NCBI GenBank assembly: GCA_030765845.1
Contig: JAVCDJ010000273.1
Span: 1-33,839 of the forward strand
Source: Candidatus Stygibacter australis
GTDB lineage: Bacteria > Cloacimonadota > Cloacimonadia > Cloacimonadales > TCS61
Length of the DNA stretch: 33,839 nt
Direction of reading: 5' to 3'
The position numbers and the translations under genes are program-made. How positions within the stretch are numbered: position 1 is the first letter of the stretch; every line of letters begins with the position of its first letter. Positions 22,866 to 30,630 of the stretch are shown here, in pieces. The notes beneath the pieces are model-generated. The model saw only the letters and a program-made list of their open reading frames with translations. It searched no databases and was not told the origin of the DNA.

Positions 22866-23114
22866 TTATTCCTCTGCCTTAAGTTTTGTATCATAGGCTT
22901 TCAGCTTATTTAGATCCTGCTGCTTAGCTGACAATTCCTGTTCTAAATTTTGTATTTCCTGTTCCAATTGAGCTGCTTCTGCCTCTTTGGCCAGAGCTTC
23001 CTTATCTGCCATCTCTAATTGTGCTTTTTCTACCGGTGGTGGTGGAGGGGCACATGCACTCAATAATAATGAAACTGCTACCAATGCCAATAACATCATT
23101 CTGATGATCTTCAT
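22866..23114 (-). CDS. Small coiled-coil lipoprotein
   Basis: An 82-residue lipoprotein: MKII and a hydrophobic core lead to the lipobox LLSAC (Cys21), followed by a poly-proline stretch (APPPPPV) and a glutamate-, glutamine- and lysine-rich helix (KEALAKEAEAAQLEQEIQ) that should form an alpha-helical coiled coil. This is an Lpp-like layout, a lipid anchor plus short spacer plus long helix, although it lacks the C-terminal Lys of Braun lipoprotein. It is upstream of, and almost certainly cotranscribed with, the LysM coiled-coil protein; the pair could tether outer membrane to peptidoglycan. The family is not identified. Confidence 0.75.
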   Translation of the reverse strand: MKIIRMMLLALVAVSLLLSACAPPPPPVEKAQLEMADKEALAKEAEAAQLEQEIQNLEQELSAKQQDLNKLKAYDTKLKAEE

Positions 23115-23436
23115 CGCGTCTCCTTTGTTAAATATTTTTCTATATAACTTTTTTTATCATTTATACACTTAACTATACTATTACAATATTTTGTCAAGTA
23201 ATAATAATAATGATCATCTCTTTTTAATTGAGACTGTTCAAAATTGTCTTAATAAAAATCATCAAGAAAATTTATATTTTGCAAAGATTAGAAATTTTGA
23301 TCAAATTCCTGGTATTTCTGCAATTTTGCTTTATCAGAAAATCAGAGATATGGAAATTGCTTGACCATAAATATAATATTTAGAAAGGATTCATTGAAAA
23401 GATTTGTAGAATAATTGAAATAAGGAAAATACTAAA
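23115..23436. promoter_or_regulatory. Divergent promoter region between the lipoprotein and AhpD-like genes
   Basis: AT-rich and gene-free. For the minus-strand lipoprotein there is TTGACA (23197-23192) with TATAGT (23177-23172) 14 bases away, a short spacing, or an alternative at other spacing. For the plus strand no clean promoter is visible; TTGACC at 23361-23366 is the best -35 match. A TAATAATAATAA stretch occurs near 23198-23211. Confidence 0.3.
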
Positions 23437-23808
23437 ATGAAAGATAGGGTAAATGAATTTAAGGCAGAAAGAAATCGGTTACAGAATTTGATGCAGGAGC
23501 ATTCTGGCTTGAGTACAAAACGATTTCTGAGTCTGGACAGTCAGGTTTACCGTGAAGGAGTGATCGAGACCAAAATTAAGGAAATGATGGGTCTGGTGGC
23601 ATCATTGGTGTTACGTTGTGATGATTGCATTCGTTATCATCTTGACAGGTGCTATCAGGAAGGAGTAAATGAAGCGGAACTGGAAGAAGTGTTGTCTATC
23701 GGTCTGGTTGTAGGTGGCAGTATAACTATTCCGCATATCAGGCGTGCCTGGGATTTTTGGGAAAATATGATCTCAAACCCGGAAAACGCTGAACACACTG
23801 AAAAATAA
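23437..23808 (+). CDS. AhpD-like carboxymuconolactone decarboxylase family protein
   Basis: This 123-residue helical protein matches the AhpD/CMD family. The active-site signature is RCDDCIRYHLDR (Cys61, Cys64, His68), the CxxC-xxx-H arrangement of AhpD-like peroxidase or thiol-disulfide proteins, followed by the helix-hairpin ELEEVLSIGLVVGGSI. The reaction is unproven; many of these proteins serve as thiol redox partners for peroxiredoxins or in protein complexes. An ATG start follows a weak ribosome site. It is 20 bases ahead of the secreted esterase gene and shares its direction. Confidence 0.88.
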   Translation: MKDRVNEFKAERNRLQNLMQEHSGLSTKRFLSLDSQVYREGVIETKIKEMMGLVASLVLRCDDCIRYHLDRCYQEGVNEAELEEVLSIGLVVGGSITIPHIRRAWDFWENMISNPENAEHTEK

Positions 23809-23828
23809 AAAATTACAAGGATAGGAAA

Positions 23829-25340
23829 ATGAAGAGAAAAATTGTTATTCTAATTATTGGATTGGTGATGCTTGCTGTTATTCAGGCAGATTTGAATGAG
23901 CAGGCGATAGAGAACATCTTTGCAGATGAGCTTCTTAACACTCAGGATATATATCAGCAGATCATGATGTTTAATGATTATCAGGATATGAGTAATAAAG
24001 GAATTGTGATGGAGGATAGTCTGGCAGATGGTTCTCCATGGTTTTATTATATTCCAGAGAGTTATGACCTTCATCAACGTCATGGATTGATCATCTGGCT
24101 GCATGGGGGAGTGGGGCGAGAAGATTATTTTGAGCCTGATGAATATTGGTTTGACCACCCGATCATAGACTATGCAAAGGAAGCAGATATGCTGGTTCTG
24201 ATGCCCATGGCCAGAGGTGATTGCATGTGGTGGGAATCTGCTGGTGAGAAGCATGTAATAGATGAGCTGCTGATCATGAAAGAGAGATATAATATTGATG
24301 ATGATAGAGTATTTATGACGGGATTTTCTGATGGAGGATCAGGTTCTTTTCATTTTGGCTATCGGCTGCCAAATGAATTTGCTGCGTTTTATCCGCTTAA
24401 TGGTATGATCTCAGTTCCGGCCCATGTTACGGGCAAACCCTGTTTTATCAAAAATCTTCAGAACCGGTATTTGAGAGCTGTTAATACAGATCAAGATGGG
24501 CTTTATCCTGCTGCAAGTACGCGATTGACAATGAATCTGGCACTTAGCGCCGGGGCGGATATCAGCTACCGTGAATACTGGGGACTCGGTCATGACTGGG
24601 GATATTCTGATGAGGATTTGCCATTGATAATGAAAGATATTCAGAAACGCGCCAGGGATAGTTTTCAATCTGAGATATATTGGGAATGCTTGAGTACTAA
24701 GGAATATAACCACTGCGACTGGCTGGAGGTCACTGAACTTGATACTTTGGCAGAGAAGCAGGACTGGCAGCAAGAATACAACGTCCAGCTTCCAGATGAC
24801 AGGATCAGTTTTGGATTTTATCATGATTCAGAATTCAAAGGTGACGGGATCATGGTTAATAAAGTAATAGAATCCTCCCTGGCAAAAGAGATGGGATTAA
24901 AAGATAAGGATATCATAATTGCTATGGACGAAGTGACGATCACTAATATTGATGAAATGGAAGAGCTGAAGGCTGAAAAGCAGCGCGGAGATGAAGTTAG
25001 TTTGACGGTTTACAGGGAAGGGGATACTCACTTATTAAAAGGTGTTTTTCCCGAGATCGCTTACTATGATGCTTTCTTTTATGATCAGCCTTCTGGAGCA
25101 GCAAAAGCAAAATATTATGGGAATATATTTGAAATAGAAACCTCCAGAGTAGGGGCTTTGGCAATATATATAAATCCCGAAATGGTGAACCTGAAAATAC
25201 CCGTAAAAGTTATCATAAATGATATAGAAGTTTTTAATGAGAAAGTTGATTATGAAAGCCAGATTATGAAGGAGAACATTATTAAAAATAGAGACCGCAA
25301 AGCTATCTGGGTTAATAAACTGAAATTTGAAATTGAATAG
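23829..25340 (+). CDS. Secreted esterase with C-terminal PDZ domain
   Basis: This is a 503-residue protein with an N-terminal signal (MKRK, hydrophobic 5-19). The alpha/beta hydrolase core has the oxyanion region LIIWLHGGVG (87-96) and the nucleophile elbow GFSDG (165-169, Ser167); a likely His255 lies in GLGHDWGY and an acidic residue near NTDQDG (219-224), so the triad looks complete. Relatives resemble PHB depolymerase or ferulic acid esterase-type secreted esterases. Residues about 325-410 form a PDZ domain (MVNKVIESSLAKEMGLKD, then IIIAMDEVTI), which usually binds peptide ends. A roughly 90-residue C-terminal beta region follows. An esterase fused to PDZ is uncommon. The substrate is unknown. 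Confidence 0.8.
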   Translation: MKRKIVILIIGLVMLAVIQADLNEQAIENIFADELLNTQDIYQQIMMFNDYQDMSNKGIVMEDSLADGSPWFYYIPESYDLHQRHGLIIWLHGGVGREDYFEPDEYWFDHPIIDYAKEADMLVLMPMARGDCMWWESAGEKHVIDELLIMKERYNIDDDRVFMTGFSDGGSGSFHFGYRLPNEFAAFYPLNGMISVPAHVTGKPCFIKNLQNRYLRAVNTDQDGLYPAASTRLTMNLALSAGADISYREYWGLGHDWGYSDEDLPLIMKDIQKRARDSFQSEIYWECLSTKEYNHCDWLEVTELDTLAEKQDWQQEYNVQLPDDRISFGFYHDSEFKGDGIMVNKVIESSLAKEMGLKDKDIIIAMDEVTITNIDEMEELKAEKQRGDEVSLTVYREGDTHLLKGVFPEIAYYDAFFYDQPSGAAKAKYYGNIFEIETSRVGALAIYINPEMVNLKIPVKVIINDIEVFNEKVDYESQIMKENIIKNRDRKAIWVNKLKFEIE

Positions 25341-25505
25341 AAGAGGGTTTAACCACGGAACACACGGAAGGAATGTAAGAGAAAAAGGGATTTATATTTG
25401 GATTGGTGGTTATCTGGATTATTCTAGGTTTAACTTGTTTTTGGGGGGGGGTAAATGATAAAGGTTGTGTTTTTTCCTGTGTGTTCAAAGTGTTCCGTGG
25501 TTAAA
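25335..25505. repeat. Inverted-repeat element, copy 1
   Basis: TTTAACCACGGAACAC (25348-25363) and GTGTTCCGTGGTTAAA (25490-25505) are 16-bp perfect inverted arms; inner ends AACACACGG (25359-25367) and CCTGTGTGTT (25476-25485) extend the pairing with one mismatch. The element begins at the stop codon of the esterase gene (TAGAAGAGG) and ends just before the next ribosome site. A related copy lies at 25914-26086. It also contains a run of nine G (25443-25451). Confidence 0.7.
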
Positions 25506-25523
25506 AAAAGAAACAAGTAGGAA

Positions 25524-25916
25524 ATGATTGAGGTTAAAATGAAAGATCTGATATTTGAGGATGAAAGTTATAAGATAAGAGGTGCAATATTTAAAGTATA
25601 TACGGATATGGGTTGTGGTTTTTTGGAAGCAGTTTATCAGGAATGCTTGCAGAAGGAATTTGAATTGAGTCAAATTCCATTTGTTGCAGAGCATAAAGTG
25701 AGTTTGACGTATAAAGGTCATCAGCTTAAGCAAGTATATTATCCCGATTTTATATGTTATGAAAAGATTGTCGTTGAACTGAAAGCAGTGAAGGCTCTTG
25801 AAGATATTCATTTAGCACAGGTAATTAATTATTTAAAAGCTACAGGACTGAACCTTGGGTTCTTAGTGAATTTCAATCACTATCCCAAAGTTGATATCAA
25901 GAGAATAGTATTGTAG
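25524..25916 (+). CDS. GxxExxY family protein (PD-(D/E)xK nuclease-like)
   Basis: This 130-residue protein carries the diagnostic GFLEAVY (Gly32, Glu35, Tyr38) and, further on, YPDFICYEKIVVELKAVKAL with Asp75, Glu85 and Lys87, which fits a PD-(D/E)xK nuclease core. GxxExxY proteins are common, often multi-copy, and their biological role is not established. ATG at 25524 or 25539 can start it. It lies alone between two related inverted-repeat elements, a setting that suggests a mobile or recombination-linked cassette, though no transposase is present. It is not obviously co-regulated with its neighbours. Confidence 0.85.
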   Translation: MIEVKMKDLIFEDESYKIRGAIFKVYTDMGCGFLEAVYQECLQKEFELSQIPFVAEHKVSLTYKGHQLKQVYYPDFICYEKIVVELKAVKALEDIHLAQVINYLKATGLNLGFLVNFNHYPKVDIKRIVL

Positions 25917-26086
25917 AAGAGGATTTGACCACGGAATACACGGAACACACTGAAGAACGCGAGAAAAAAGAGATTTTGTCAATTAAAGGTTTTGTTTTGG
26001 AGATTTTACTGTTAAATTTTATTTTAGAGAAATTGATTACATAAAAGTTGTATTTTTTCCGTGTATTCTGAGTATTCCGTGGTTAA
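25914..26086. repeat. Inverted-repeat element, copy 2
   Basis: CCACGGAATAC (25929-25939) and GTATTCCGTGG (26072-26082) are perfect inverted arms. It begins in the GxxExxY stop (TAGAAGAGG, 25914-25922), the same way as copy 1, and interior pieces (GAGAAAAA, AAAGTTGTATTTTTTCC against AAGGTTGTGTTTTTTCC in copy 1) also match. The two are about 170-base direct copies with inverted ends. Confidence 0.7.
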
Positions 26087-26107
26087 ATAATAAAATAAGG
26101 AGAAAAG

Positions 26108-26479
26108 ATGTTTGATTTACAGAAACTACATGATCATGTTGGAAAGGGATTGAAGATATCAATGGTATTTGGTGATCCGATTGAAGCTCAGGGAAAGACT
26201 ATTATTCCTGTGAGTAAAGTAACTGGTGGATTTGGTGGGGGAGAAGGAATCGCCCCTGGTAGCAGTTGCGGAGATGATAAGGAAGAAGGGGATACTGATA
26301 ATGCTGCTCATGGTATGGGTGGTGGCGGTGGATTGCATAATGAGGCAATTGGTGTATTTGAGATAACTCCTGATAGTACCCGGTTTATACCAGCAGTCCA
26401 ATTTAAACACATCCTGGTCATGCTGGGCATGATCATGGGATTTATCTGGAGAATGAGCAAGAGAAGAAGGCGTAAATAG
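26108..26479 (+). CDS. GerW/YtfJ-family protein
   Basis: This 123-residue protein matches the Spore_YtfJ (GerW) family: HVGKGLKISMVFGDPIEAQGKTIIPVSKVTGGFGGGEG at the start, a glycine-rich middle (GGGGGLHNEAIGVFEITPDS) and a single C-terminal membrane helix (about 98-116) with a basic RKRRRK-like tail after it. In Bacillus the homologue is needed for normal spore germination, but the family is widespread in non-spore-formers and its molecular role is unknown. No other sporulation genes are here. AAGGAG precedes the ATG. The C-terminal helix and basic tail suggest membrane anchoring. Confidence 0.85.
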   Translation: MFDLQKLHDHVGKGLKISMVFGDPIEAQGKTIIPVSKVTGGFGGGEGIAPGSSCGDDKEEGDTDNAAHGMGGGGGLHNEAIGVFEITPDSTRFIPAVQFKHILVMLGMIMGFIWRMSKRRRRK

Positions 26480-26507
26480 CAGCTTAATGTGATGGGAGGG
26501 AAAAAAT

Positions 26508-26894
26508 ATGCTCCGTAAAATCTTAGCTATGCGGATAATCGTAGTTTTATTATTGCTACTGCTGGCATTTCATATTTTGGTAGTGATGCAGATCATACCA
26601 GGAGATTTTGTCTGGGGTGGTCAGATAGAAGCTAATAGTGAGCAGCTTATCAACTATGAGATATTCGCTGCAGTGATCACATGTTTATTTCTGATAATTT
26701 CATTTTATAAAATAAAACTTATACTGGAAAATAGAAAAAACAGCGTCAATCAGGTGGGACTTTGGTTGATGTTGCTGTTTTTTCTATTAGGTATTTTGGG
26801 TAATCTCAGTTCAGATATAACTAAGGAAAAACTGATCTTTACCCCAGTAACTGTGCTTTTATCGCTTTTTATTCTAAGAGTAATTATTAAATAG
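26508..26894 (+). CDS. Small membrane protein of unknown function
   Basis: A 128-residue protein with four hydrophobic segments (about 8-28, 50-70, 84-100, 108-126) and short connecting loops. The family is unrecognised. It starts 28 bases after the YtfJ-like gene, with GGGAGG ahead of the ATG, and ends 45 bases before the convergent esterase gene. Its proximity to the YtfJ-like gene suggests cotranscription, without telling its role. Confidence 0.65.
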   Translation: MLRKILAMRIIVVLLLLLLAFHILVVMQIIPGDFVWGGQIEANSEQLINYEIFAAVITCLFLIISFYKIKLILENRKNSVNQVGLWLMLLFFLLGILGNLSSDITKEKLIFTPVTVLLSLFILRVIIK

Positions 26895-26938
26895 CATGGG
26901 AGATAAGGAATCAGGCATTAATTAGATTATAATTACCT

Positions 26939-28117
26939 TCAAGGAGTTGTCCACAGCCAGAGGCAGGCATCGGGAAAGCGTCTTGCCCAGGCTTTTTCAT
27001 TATGCTGCGCTCCCTGGTCAATAACGAGTTTGAGATTGCTGTCAGGAATACCTGCATTTTGCAGAAGCTGATAGAATTCCTTTGCATCATTTAGATATGC
27101 TTTCTGTCCCTGAGGATTATCTCCTTCAGCAGTTCCTACATCTATATATACCTGGCAGTTTTTTGGTATTGGTGAATTTTTAAAATAATTGACCATTGGC
27201 TTTTTGGCAAACCAGAATGCCGGAGAAAATATTCCAAGTCGTGAAAATGTTTCAGGATATTTGCAACCAGCATAAAACGAGATAAGCCCTCCCAAACTGC
27301 TGCCGGCAATACCAGTGTGTACTTTATCAGGCAAAGTGCGGTAATTTTCATCAACCCAGGGCTTCAGGGTAATAACTATGAAATCCACATATTCATCACC
27401 TTCACCAGTACAATTATATTTCTTATTATCCCAGGGTGAATATTCATTACTGCGTTTGGTGGGGTGATTATCTATACCAACCACAATAAGACCTTCCATT
27501 TTTCCCTGTAGAGTGAGTTTTTCCAGGCTTTCATCAATTTTCCATTCTCCAGCAAAAGAAGTGGCATTATCAAACAGGTTTTGTCCATCATGCATATAGA
27601 GAACAGAATAACGAGTGGAGGTGCTGTCATATCCCGCTGGAAGATAAATGCGAATAGTGCGGTAGCGATCTAATTGAGGGATATAGAAATTCTCGTGGTA
27701 GATCACTCTCCCGGTTAGTGTATGTGGCTTTGCTGGAGATTCCTCACAAAAATCACGCCAGTTGGCAATAGCGAATTCAAGAGTAGATTCAGGATCAGTA
27801 TTATCCCAGCGGTGATTAGCAATTTCTTCTTCATTGTTACCTTTTTCCACTGTATCCCAGGAACCACGGGTAAATTTGAACTCCATTGCTGTCAGGTCAG
27901 ATATATCAAGATCAATCTGATATTTGCTATCCACTAATTGGAGCTGGTAATCAGGATCACCAGGATTCCAGTTATTGAAATTTCCAGCGATATATATTTT
28001 TGCATCTGGGGGAGTATCATCAGGGATAGAAATGATCTTCATCATAAGTCCCTGTTTATTAGCCCTAAGACACAATGCAAATACAAGAATGATAACCAGT
28101 AAAATAATATGTTTCAT
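26939..28117 (-). CDS. Secreted esterase with N-terminal carbohydrate-binding-like domain
   Basis: This is a 392-residue protein with a signal peptide (MKHIILLVIILVFALCLRA). Residues about 25-115 resemble a CBM20/CBM48-like module (IYIAGNFNNWNPGD is its signature). The rest is an esterase D / enterochelin-esterase-like alpha/beta hydrolase (pfam00756): RTIRIYLPAGYD, YMHDGQNLFD (about 169-178), VVGIDN, nucleophile elbow GSSLGG and a C-terminal GAQHNEKAWARRFP with the catalytic His. Relatives hydrolyse acetyl or feruloyl esters on polysaccharides or siderophores; the substrate here is unknown. CTGGAGG precedes the ATG and a TATAAT lies upstream. It is transcribed divergently from the GntR cassette. 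Confidence 0.85.
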   Translation of the reverse strand: MKHIILLVIILVFALCLRANKQGLMMKIISIPDDTPPDAKIYIAGNFNNWNPGDPDYQLQLVDSKYQIDLDISDLTAMEFKFTRGSWDTVEKGNNEEEIANHRWDNTDPESTLEFAIANWRDFCEESPAKPHTLTGRVIYHENFYIPQLDRYRTIRIYLPAGYDSTSTRYSVLYMHDGQNLFDNATSFAGEWKIDESLEKLTLQGKMEGLIVVGIDNHPTKRSNEYSPWDNKKYNCTGEGDEYVDFIVITLKPWVDENYRTLPDKVHTGIAGSSLGGLISFYAGCKYPETFSRLGIFSPAFWFAKKPMVNYFKNSPIPKNCQVYIDVGTAEGDNPQGQKAYLNDAKEFYQLLQNAGIPDSNLKLVIDQGAQHNEKAWARRFPDACLWLWTTP

Positions 28118-28142
28118 ATTACCTCCAGCTCAAAAAAGAAGA

Positions 28143-28148
28143 ATTATA
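28143..28148 (-). promoter_or_regulatory. Possible -10 box of the CBM-esterase gene
   Basis: Minus-strand TATAAT lies at 28148-28143, about 25 bases before the start codon. The only TTGACT upstream stands 12 bases away, too close for a standard -35. Confidence 0.3.
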
Positions 28149-28267
28149 AAGATATTGTCCAGTCAATGTTGTATAAGCCATAGATTTAAAAAATCTGAGC
28201 TTATCTATCTACAAGAAATTCAACGAAATTACTAATCAGCAATCTTTCTGCCAACATAGGAGTAACC

Positions 28268-28360
28268 TATAAGGACTGCAACGATGAACAGCATAACTTA
28301 AATATGTCATGCCGTTCATCGTTGCAGCCCTTATAAGACCCTTATAAGGCCCCTGTAAGA
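28268..28360. repeat. Long hairpin followed by three 11-bp tandem repeats
   Basis: A 27-base left arm (28268-28294, beginning TATAAGGACTGCAACG) pairs with 28309-28335 (ending GTTGCAGCCCTTATA) with three mismatches and a 14-base loop; the core CTGCAACGATGAAC / GTTCATCGTTGCAG is exact. It merges into CCCTTATAAGA (28328), CCCTTATAAGG (28339) and CCCCTGTAAGA (28350), an 11-bp period close to one helical turn. Such a layout suits a multi-copy palindrome or a regulatory array. Confidence 0.6.
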
Positions 28361-28477
28361 CCTTAATAGTTATATATAAAGGAAATAGACAGTGTTTTGA
28401 GGAGAAAATCAGAGCATTTGGAAAGGAGGTAAAAATAGCGAGTCTGGAAATAAAATTACAGAAAAAATAAAAAAGAA

Positions 28478-28521
28478 TTGACAGAAATAACCTTAGTGTC
28501 TTAGTTGACCCAGACACTAAG
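28478..28521 (+). promoter_or_regulatory. Candidate promoter and GntR operator
   Basis: TTGACA at 28478-28483 may be the -35 box; no good -10 follows at 17 bases. Just downstream CTTAGTGTC (28492-28500) and GACACTAAG (28513-28521) form a perfect 9-bp inverted repeat with a 12-base spacer, and GTCTTAG/CTAAGAC overlaps it. It ends 13 bases before the regulator start codon, where a YtrA-type repressor is expected to autoregulate. Confidence 0.55.
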
Positions 28522-28534
28522 ACAGAGGTGAAAT

Positions 28535-28906
28535 ATGAGAAATTTTGATCCGAATGTGCCCTTGTTTCTGCAGGTGAAGGAGGACATAGAGAATATGATC
28601 CTATCCGGAGCAGTGCAGGAAGACGAGAAGCTGCCTTCTGTGCGGGAAATGGCAAGGGATTATGAGCTCAATCCCAATACCGTTAACAGCGCAATAGGTG
28701 AACTATTAAATGCAGATATTATCTATAAAAAGCGAGGAATAGGAATGTTTGTTAAACAAGGAGTGAAAGATAAGCTGCTTGAGCAGCGATTGGAGAGTTT
28801 TGAGACAGAAGAAGTAGAGACTCTGGTTCAGAGAGCCAGGATGCTGGGGATGAGTGAGGTAAAACTTGTGAGCCTGATATCCAGCCGATACAGGAGGGAA
28901 GACTAA
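28535..28906 (+). CDS. GntR-family (YtrA-type) transcriptional regulator
   Basis: This 123-residue protein has a winged helix-turn-helix of the GntR type, with LPSVREMARDYELNPNTVNSAI as recognition region (about 35-55) and a wing KKRGIGMFVK (about 68-78). The short C-terminal tail (about 45 residues) instead of a ligand-binding domain places it in the YtrA subfamily, which usually controls an adjacent ABC transporter. GAGGTG precedes the ATG at 28535; a perfect palindrome upstream is a likely operator. Its stop overlaps the ABC ATPase start. A repressor role is inferred from the subfamily. Confidence 0.9.
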   Translation: MRNFDPNVPLFLQVKEDIENMILSGAVQEDEKLPSVREMARDYELNPNTVNSAIGELLNADIIYKKRGIGMFVKQGVKDKLLEQRLESFETEEVETLVQRARMLGMSEVKLVSLISSRYRRED

Positions 28907-29754
28907 TGAATACGATTTATGAGATCAATAACTTAACCAAGTTTTATGGTAAGTTTCAGGCCTTAGATGATGTGAATCTAAAAATAGAGCCAGGACGGAT
29001 CATAGGTTTGCTTGGTAGAAATGGTGCCGGCAAATCGACATTATTGCGTTCCATGCTGGGATTATTAAAATACGAAGGCAATATTAATTATACTGGAACA
29101 GATATTCAGACACTGAAACATCATTTATTTGAAGAGGTGGCTTTTATCCCTGATGTAAATATCATCGATGATCGATTGACAGTAAGGCAGATAATCCAAT
29201 ACATGAAAGGGATACATGAACACTGGAATGAAGAAAAGTTTGAAGAGCTGATGGCAAAAAGCAATCTTCCTATGGATAAGAAGATCAGTAAACTATCTAA
29301 AGGTATGAAAACCAAGCTTTATTTATTGATAACCCTTTCACTTGAAACGCGAATGCTGCTGCTGGATGAGCCGACTCTGGGGCTTGATATAGCTTTCAGA
29401 AAGGAATTTCTGAATACAATTCTGGGAGAATATTTTGATGAAGAAAGGTCAATAATAATATCTACCCATCAAGTTGAAGAAGTTGAGCAGATCCTGCAGG
29501 AGATAATATTTATTGATGATGGCAGGATAATTTTACATGAAGATGTGGAAGGGCTTAAAAATAAGTATAACCTGGTATCAGTTGCTGCTGATCAATTGCA
29601 TATATTGGAGGAAAAGGGAGCACGACAAATAACTCACACTCTGGGTCAATATCATGGTATTTTACCTATAGAAATAGAAATAGAGGGAGCAACATATCAT
29701 AGACCGGGATTAGCTGATCTTTTCCTGGCATTCACGGGAGGCAGTCATGAATAA
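28906..29754 (+). CDS. ABC transporter ATP-binding protein
   Basis: This 282-residue ATPase has Walker A GRNGAGKST (37-45), an LSKGM signature (in KISKLSKGMKTKLYLL), Walker B MLLLDEPTLGLD, and a switch His in IISTHQVEEVEQI. A C-terminal extension (about 220-282) follows. This fits YtrB/EcsA-like exporters linked to GntR regulators. The start overlaps the regulator stop by one base, and the end overlaps the permease gene by 8. The substrate is unknown; lipid, peptide or antibiotic export are the usual guesses. Confidence 0.93.
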   Translation: MNTIYEINNLTKFYGKFQALDDVNLKIEPGRIIGLLGRNGAGKSTLLRSMLGLLKYEGNINYTGTDIQTLKHHLFEEVAFIPDVNIIDDRLTVRQIIQYMKGIHEHWNEEKFEELMAKSNLPMDKKISKLSKGMKTKLYLLITLSLETRMLLLDEPTLGLDIAFRKEFLNTILGEYFDEERSIIISTHQVEEVEQILQEIIFIDDGRIILHEDVEGLKNKYNLVSVAADQLHILEEKGARQITHTLGQYHGILPIEIEIEGATYHRPGLADLFLAFTGGSHE

Positions 29755-30625
29755 ATTTGCAGCACAAATTAAAAATGATTACCGGATACACCAAAAAAGT
29801 ATTTTATCCCCGATTATACTTTTTCTGGTAATAGATTTCCTGGCAATAATCACGTTTTTTATAATGAAAAGTAAATTAGGTTTAGATTTTCAGGATTTTA
29901 TGTCGATAAATATTCAAACAGACGGGGCTGACCTTTCAATGATCAGCGAATCATTCTGGTATATGATCGGTATGGGTGTATTGGGTTTTGCTGGTTTTGT
30001 GATGGTGATAGTATCATTATCAATCGGAAATCAGTCATTGAATATGGAGAAGTTCCGGAAATGTGAAATATTTTATCGGAGTCAGCCCGTGAGTATCTGG
30101 CTTTATTCATTTTCAAAGTATCTGATAGCAGTAGCAGCACCCATTATAGTGCTTTTCATTGTAGGAATATTTAATCTGATCCTGGTGGTTCCCTTTGTGA
30201 ATCAGATTATCAGATTTGATTTCATAGATGCAATTTCGGGCTTAATTGTGAGTTTTTTATTATACTCACGATCAATAATAGTAGTGGGAAGTATTGGTTT
30301 CATGATGTCAGGAATATTCAAAGAGAAGGCTTTTATGAAGCTGATCTTGATTGCAATCTCAATCCAGTTGATAATCGTATTTGCACATCTAAGTTTTGAT
30401 ACTCCTCTATTGGATATTTTTAAATATATCGGAAAGTTGATAAGCCCGTTACATGGAGTAAAAGACATGATCGATTTCGAAAATCTGGAGTCAGTAATGG
30501 ATTTTAGACAGGCAATCAATGCCAGAATATTACTGTTTAACTGGCATAGTGCTTTACAAATAATAGCTTCTGGAATATTTTTTGTACTGGGAGTGTTCGC
30601 CTATTCAAAGAAAGAAGTAAATTAG
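29747..30625 (+). CDS. ABC transporter permease
   Basis: A 292-residue membrane protein with about six hydrophobic segments (20-40, 68-90, 118-142, 148-172, 195-215 and 270-290). It lacks a recognised family signature beyond the ABC-2-type permease look of a small subunit with a hydrophilic N terminus. It partners the ATPase encoded just upstream, overlapping it by 8 bases. The downstream gene follows after only 5 bases. Confidence 0.82.
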   Translation: MNKFAAQIKNDYRIHQKSILSPIILFLVIDFLAIITFFIMKSKLGLDFQDFMSINIQTDGADLSMISESFWYMIGMGVLGFAGFVMVIVSLSIGNQSLNMEKFRKCEIFYRSQPVSIWLYSFSKYLIAVAAPIIVLFIVGIFNLILVVPFVNQIIRFDFIDAISGLIVSFLLYSRSIIVVGSIGFMMSGIFKEKAFMKLILIAISIQLIIVFAHLSFDTPLLDIFKYIGKLISPLHGVKDMIDFENLESVMDFRQAINARILLFNWHSALQIIASGIFFVLGVFAYSKKEVN

Positions 30626-30630
30626 GAGGA

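Larger units (their letters stand above)
28149..28534. other. Gene-free intergenic region ahead of the GntR cassette
   Basis: About 390 bases with no gene. It holds the 27-base hairpin and 11-bp tandem repeats (28268-28360), a stray GGAGG (28423-28429 region) with no start codon following, and the operator-like palindrome at 28492-28521. No strong terminator is visible. Confidence 0.5.

Noticed and set aside
25335-26086. CRISPR array or insertion sequence
   Set aside because: Only two element copies with inverted ends exist and there is no transposase or regular spacer pattern.
26108-26479. Evidence of sporulation from the GerW/YtfJ protein
   Set aside because: The family is common in non-spore-formers and no other sporulation gene is present.
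28424-28473. Leader peptide after a stray AAAGGAGGT
   Set aside because: No ATG, GTG or TTG follows at a suitable distance; the only frame would need ATA as start.
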